In this document: one piece after another, positions 52,001 through 58,000 of the stretch
How positions within the stretch are numbered: position 1 is the stretch's first letter
Layout of the letters: each line of letters opens with the position of its first letter
Assembly (NCBI GenBank): GCA_028015205.1
Contig: JAPWFG010000022.1
Coordinates: forward strand, 2,108,001-2,172,000
DNA: 64,000 bases
Reading direction: 5' to 3'
DNA from: Mytilisepta virgata
Lineage: Eukaryota > Mollusca > Bivalvia > Mytilida > Mytilidae
Made by a program: the position numbers and the translations under genes
Notes under the pieces: generated by a model
Told to the model about the DNA's origin: nothing
Seen by the model: the letters and a program-made list of their open reading frames with translations, nothing else
Database searches by the model: none

Positions 52001-55000
52001 TTGAGTAAAACAAGTTTAAAAATAACCTTTTTTGTCTTTCAGTACTACTTTCGGTTTTGGTGGGTATAATTATTTGGATCAAAAGAAGACAGGTTATTAC
52101 TGCTCCATCTCAAGATGAACTTTATAATGCTGCTTGGTTTTCCTTAAGTGATTAACTATTTTTTTTTTTTTTGATAATTTCAGAAATCATTTTCATGTCC
52201 ATTGTGACACTAGTGTTAGTACTGGACAATATTTATCGTCAGTATAGGCGTTATTTTCGATTACTACAAAACCTTCCTCCAATGGTGCACTTCCTACAAC
52301 CTCCACAACCCAACCCACCACAACAGATTCCTGAACCTCAGCTTAGAAGAAGTAATAGACGTAGACAACCTCCTAATAGACTTAATTTATAATTACCTGT
52401 CTGTAGTCGTTTTATTTATCATTGCTTCAATATTTAGTGAGTGTGATGTGTTCACCCTTTTGCATTGTCTCTTCAACTCCATTAAAGTTAAGGCACTTAA
52501 GTTTTCTAACATGATCTTTTTAGCATCTCTGTTCAAATGTAATAACCCATGGTAAATGTTTGACACTTCTTCCTGCATATCTGAGAAAAGATGGAAAGGT
52601 TGATTTTCTTGCCATTTTTTCATTTCTTCCTCTATAGCATTCTCTTCACTACATCTGTGGCATGGTAAATGATTTATATTTACAGTGTTTTCCTGCATTA
52701 TAACACAGACTGCCTCAAAAATTTCATCTTCCCTATTTGTAGCCATTATTACAATCCTACACAAATGAATATAATATAGAACAAATAGAAATCACTAGTT
52801 ATTTCAAGGAATTCAAAATCATAAATGAACCTTGGTGATCACAAATCTTTTGTTGTATCTATGACAAGATATATCTTTAAAGGTTAATATTAATTTATCA
52901 GTGGCATTTCTGTAATCCTATTAAGGTTTTTTTGTGTTTTATCTCATGTTCTCCAGTTTTTGGAATCATAAAAATAAAAATGATAAGTCAGTCAGAATTA
53001 TCTAATTTTTATGATTAGGTAGATAACTTTAAGGTGTGTGTGTTTTTTTTTTATTTTAAGAATTACATGTATGATGATGCATTATAAGAATTACGTGTAT
53101 TATCATGATAATATACTTTTAAATTTTTCTCTTGAAATAAATTCTTACTGATCTTGATTAAGTTTCAATGATCTTAAAGGTTTCAGTAACTAATCTATTT
53201 GGATATGTGTTCAATTAGTATCTTTGAGAATTTTTCTGTTCATTAGTAAAGCTGGAACATACTAGTGACAAGATCTATACAAGCTCTCATGTTCTTCAAA
53301 CATTTACTCCACATCTAATTTTGATTGCAATTATATTCCTAATTATAATTTCTCAGTCTAGACTTAGATAATAAAACAACAATGTAACTTAGACACATTG
53401 TAATTTCTTAATAATGTATTATAGAAAATAGAATTTCTATTGTCATGTCTCATATTATATCCATAATTATAATTTCTCAGTCTAAACTTTACTTTTAAAA
53501 TGATAAAACAATTATGTATAAATTTATCCATATAGATAGACACATTACAATTTCTTACTAGTATATTCAATGAAATAATATTTTAGTCCTGATAATATTT
53601 AAGTTTCATGTATATAGTTTTCTTTTTAATTTTTAGTATGTAGTATAGAAGTTTTGTTTGTAATAATTTTTGTAGTGAACCACTAAGTAGTTAGTATTTA
53701 GATACTACATATTTCTCATATATTTACCTTCTATGGTTTATCTTGCCTATGATTTTATGTGTGGCTCATGTGTTTTATATATTATACCTTTTATCTTATG
53801 ATGCTCATGAAAGATTAGTGCTGTTTAAATACTTTGAGGTTTTTTGTTAATGTTATACATTAGTTTATGTATGACCTATATGTTGTCAAGTGTCTCATTA
53901 GATGAATAAACACAACTTGTCATGTTTGTAGTTTTGAAGTGCAATACATTAGAGTATAAAATATAGTCAGCAATATGAAAGAAATCCTCAAATGATAAAA
54001 TTCATATATATTAGTTATCGAACCAAAAAGTTAGTCTTTAAATAATGCTTTATCATTGTGCAATATAGGCAACTTGATATTTTTATAAGTTATTTGTTGA
54101 AATTCTGATCTCATGTTTATTATCATTACAGTTTAATATTGTTTTATTGAAGAAATACTCAAAAGTCATAGAACAAATATTTTATATACATGTATCAAAC
54201 ATTTCATGATATTACCTATTATATATACTATTAATCAGTTTGAGTGTGTGTTGGTGTGACATAAGTTTTCATTTAAATCATTAAGATTTGATTGTTTTAG
54301 AATCAAACATTCCATTTTTGTGATTTTATCTATATACTGTTAATATCTGGTGCTATTTTAATACAAGTTTTAGACTGAAACCTTCCATTTTTGAGATTTT
54401 ATCTGTTATATCTGGTGGTAATTTAATACATGTTTTAGACTGAAACCTTCCATTATTGAGATTTTATCTGTTATATTTGATGCTATGTGTTATGTGTAAA
54501 GGTTGTTTTTATATTTAAAACATCAGGGATATATAAACTGTTAATTGTTTGTGTGGGTGTGTGTGTGTGTGTCTTATAATACCAATGTTAGCAAAATAAA
54601 GTATACATATGTTACTATGAGTGTTCTTAATTTGAGAAAATTATTTTAAAATCTGGTGGTTATTCACAATACAAGTTTTAGACTGAAACCTTCCATTATT
54701 GAGATTTTATCTGTTATATTTGGTGCTATGTGTTATGTGTAAAGGTTGTTTTTATATTTAAAACATCAGGGATTATATACACTTTTTTATATTTAAAACA
54801 TCAGAGATATATAAACTGTTAATTGTTTGTGTGGATGTGTGTGTGTCTTATAATACCAATGTTAGCAAAATAAAGTATGTACATATGTTACTATGAGTTT
54901 TCTTAATTTATGAGAAAATTATTTTAAAATCTGGTGGTTATTCACTTGGTATCTGTCAGTCAGTCCCATACACACAGTGAAAAGCCAACCCAAACAAGTA

Positions 55001-58000
55001 CAGAAATTTATTTGTATTTGTTTAGAATTTGTCCGTCTGTAATTCTCATACAAAAACCACAACCCCAAATTCTGTGACGTGGAGACAAAATGGACGCCAC
55101 CCTCAAACATACCCTTGTCACTAACCAACGGAAAAACTCAATAATCTTTAATGTTTCTAGTCTTATTTCCCATCACTTGGTGTCTGTCTAATAGATTATC
55201 ACCTATAAGCTTTATCTATTTATAGTATAGTACACCATCGTATTGTGTTAACAAAAGTGATGTGTGTTGGAATAAAAATACACATACATTTTTATTTTGT
55301 AAAAAGAGTGAAAACCAACCCAAAACATGTAAAGAAGTTTAGAAATATTTTAACAGAAATACTGTTAGCCCTTGTATTCACTTGGCATCTTCAGTCAGAC
55401 CCTCCCATGCAAATAACTATTGAACACATGTATTAATCTTAAAAACAAAACAAAACAAAAAAAAAAAAAAAACCTCTCAGTCTCAAAATTGTAATCACAG
55501 GAAGTATTTTGTATAAGTTGATCTGGCCAATTCCCATATGATTGTTCTCTACTGTAAAAATACATCATGTTTTGGTGAACAGGTTTAAAAGAGAAGGGAT
55601 CATAAAAACAACAAACTGAATCCATACTCAATGTTGTACAATCTCTGTAATAAGTTCAAATTTCCAATCGTCTACACTTAACTCAGACTTGTGATACAAC
55701 TGCTTCAACTCTCGAAATGGACTGAAACCAAATTTAAACAACAGCATATATATTTGACTTCTGGTCGGTGCAAACAAAACGAGATAATGTAAATGTTTCA
55801 CTTTATTACTCATATTTTATCATAAATATATTTGTGACAAAAAATAAAACACCCTGAGGCTTGTATGGACTCTTATTCAATAAAGGTGTCTATTTTGTTT
55901 TTTTAAAAAACCTTATGTTTACAAAATACAGAGTTATGCGGGAAACAAACCCTCCAAAACCACTGACTGGAGCCTTCTCTGCTCTATGAGAAAAAAAAAA
56001 GTTTTTATATAACCTAATTATTTTAATCTGTTATTTTAATCTATAACTGACCGATATATCATAGATAACCCTGGAGCACTACAGGTAAATCACACTGCTC
56101 CACCTTCACAAAACCTCGGTGCTCCACCTTGTTCCAGTGGGACACACTTTATAAAATAACACAAATTTAATAAACTATCCTAGAGCACTAAAAAAATTAT
56201 CTGTAGTACACCTTCGCTCCAAGAAATACTTGGTGCTCCACCTTCGCTCCAAGAAAGACTCAGTGCTCCACCTGCTCCACCGCTCCAGTGGCTGCTAATC
56301 ATCATTATAACACTACTTACAGGGCCTCGGTTCCACTACAAACACTCATACGACTCTGGTCTTATTGTTCTCTTGACGTCATGGACCCAGTCTCGATCGT
56401 AGCTATACGAATGTTTGTGAATCAGGGCTTTGGCTTGAAACACGAATAACATGTGGTAGGAAAACAAGATTTTGAGTATCCCTCAAATCATAGATCAGTA
56501 GTAAAATAAAGCCAAAACAATAAAAATAATTATAAATGAGTTCCAATAAATAATTGTATTGGTAATTTTGGATCTGTAATGAAAAATATTTACTAAAAAT
56601 TCGAAACTGTAGGCGAGAGAAAAAAAAGTAATTTGTAAACTTATAGCTAGTTCAAAGTTGGTTCTTTGTAATTATTCTATGTTAGTTTGATAAAATAATT
56701 TTATTAAGAATACTAAATATTATTTCCTGGTTCCGTAAATACTAGAAAATAAATTTTTTCTACTTTCTTTTTTTTCTCTTTTTTTAAAATATTTATTATA
56801 GCACAGACTGTACAAAACACCAGCCCTTGCATTTATATTATTTTTTTTCAGATGATACTGTTGGTAAGGTTGTATTGTCAATACTAGGAATGCACTCTCT
56901 CATCTGACAACACATTTTTTTCTGTGACTATATTGGTCATGTATACTTATTAAGATTAAACGTTGAAGGCAAATTGGTTCACTGATACAGTATACATAAA
57001 ACACACATTTCGTGAGACGGGCTTCCATTTTATGGGAAGACAGACCCTAATTATCCAGAGCGGCCAGCTAGGCAATGGTTTATATTTTGAATTTTCTATT
57101 GGCTTATATTTCATGGGCATAAAGTGTTGAAACATCTCTATGAAATAACAGACTATATTTCACATGCATTCAGGAAGGCATTTTCAAAATATAAACTAAT
57201 AAAGTGTTAAAGTATTGTCCTTTTTAGCTAATAAACCTATATAAATTTTGTATATTTAATAGGTTGTGCTGTTGGTAAGTTGATTGATAATACAGTAGAA
57301 TCTCGATTTCTCGAACTCGAAGGGGTCTGTAAAATTAGTTCGAGGCATCGGTAGTTCGAGCCATCCAAGTCCAGAAAATTATCGGTTACGAACCAGCAAT
57401 AAATTTGAAATTTAATGTACATCCATTTATCTAGAATAAATCACCGAAAAACATCAAGTGGATTATCAATGACCTGTAATTGACAGTTAATTACCTTCTT
57501 CTAAATCAATGATCCGACCTCTGGTTTTTTACACTTATTGACATTTGTCGCGTACGCCAATTCAAAATGGTGTTCCAGTTACTGAGAGTAAAATTACATT
57601 ATATTACAGTTGTACGGACCAGAAAATTAGTTCGAGAATTTGAGAAATCGGTGTTCGAAAAACCGAGAGTTAATTTACATAGACACAATGGAAACAATGG
57701 CCATACTTTCGTAAAGGGTCGAGAAATCATTTAAGGAAAATATTTCCTCGTTGAATAAAACCTACATTTTTAACACATTTTGAAAGCGACATGTTTTGTT
57801 TCATAATTTGTCAACTTAAAAGCTATAGGCTCTCGGGAGCCTGTATCACTTACATGGATTTTACTTGCTATTGAAGTATTTGTCAATGGACAGAAAGTAA
57901 ACTAAATCATGTTGCAGTTATAATCATCTTGAATAATACCTTACAATGAGCATTCACAACAAGTTTCAATAACATGTATATGATGTAACAAGTCATTTAA

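Larger units (their letters stand above)
31936..56317 (+). mobile_element. Polinton/Maverick element, 24,382 bp
   Basis: Defined by terminal inverted repeats starting AGTAGTGTTATAATG and ending in the reverse complement, with a perfect 6-bp duplication outside. It carries the family hallmark set: RVE integrase, penton, double-jelly-roll capsid protein, adenain-like protease, packaging ATPase and protein-primed PolB, mostly on the plus strand at 32.4-43.9 kb. Minus-strand and spliced genes fill the right half. A LINE of about 4.4 kb is nested inside, so the element itself is close to 20 kb, typical for the group. The repeats are nearly identical, indicating a young insertion. The integrase frame carries a one-base break, so this copy may depend on other copies for mobility. 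Confidence 0.96.

Noticed and set aside
31936..56317. An integrated free-living virus such as an adintovirus or herpes-like virus
   Set aside because: Gene set overlaps with adintoviruses, but the defined inverted repeats, 6-bp target duplication and chromodomain integrase are those of a Polinton. The distinction is partly one of naming. No herpes-type genes are present.
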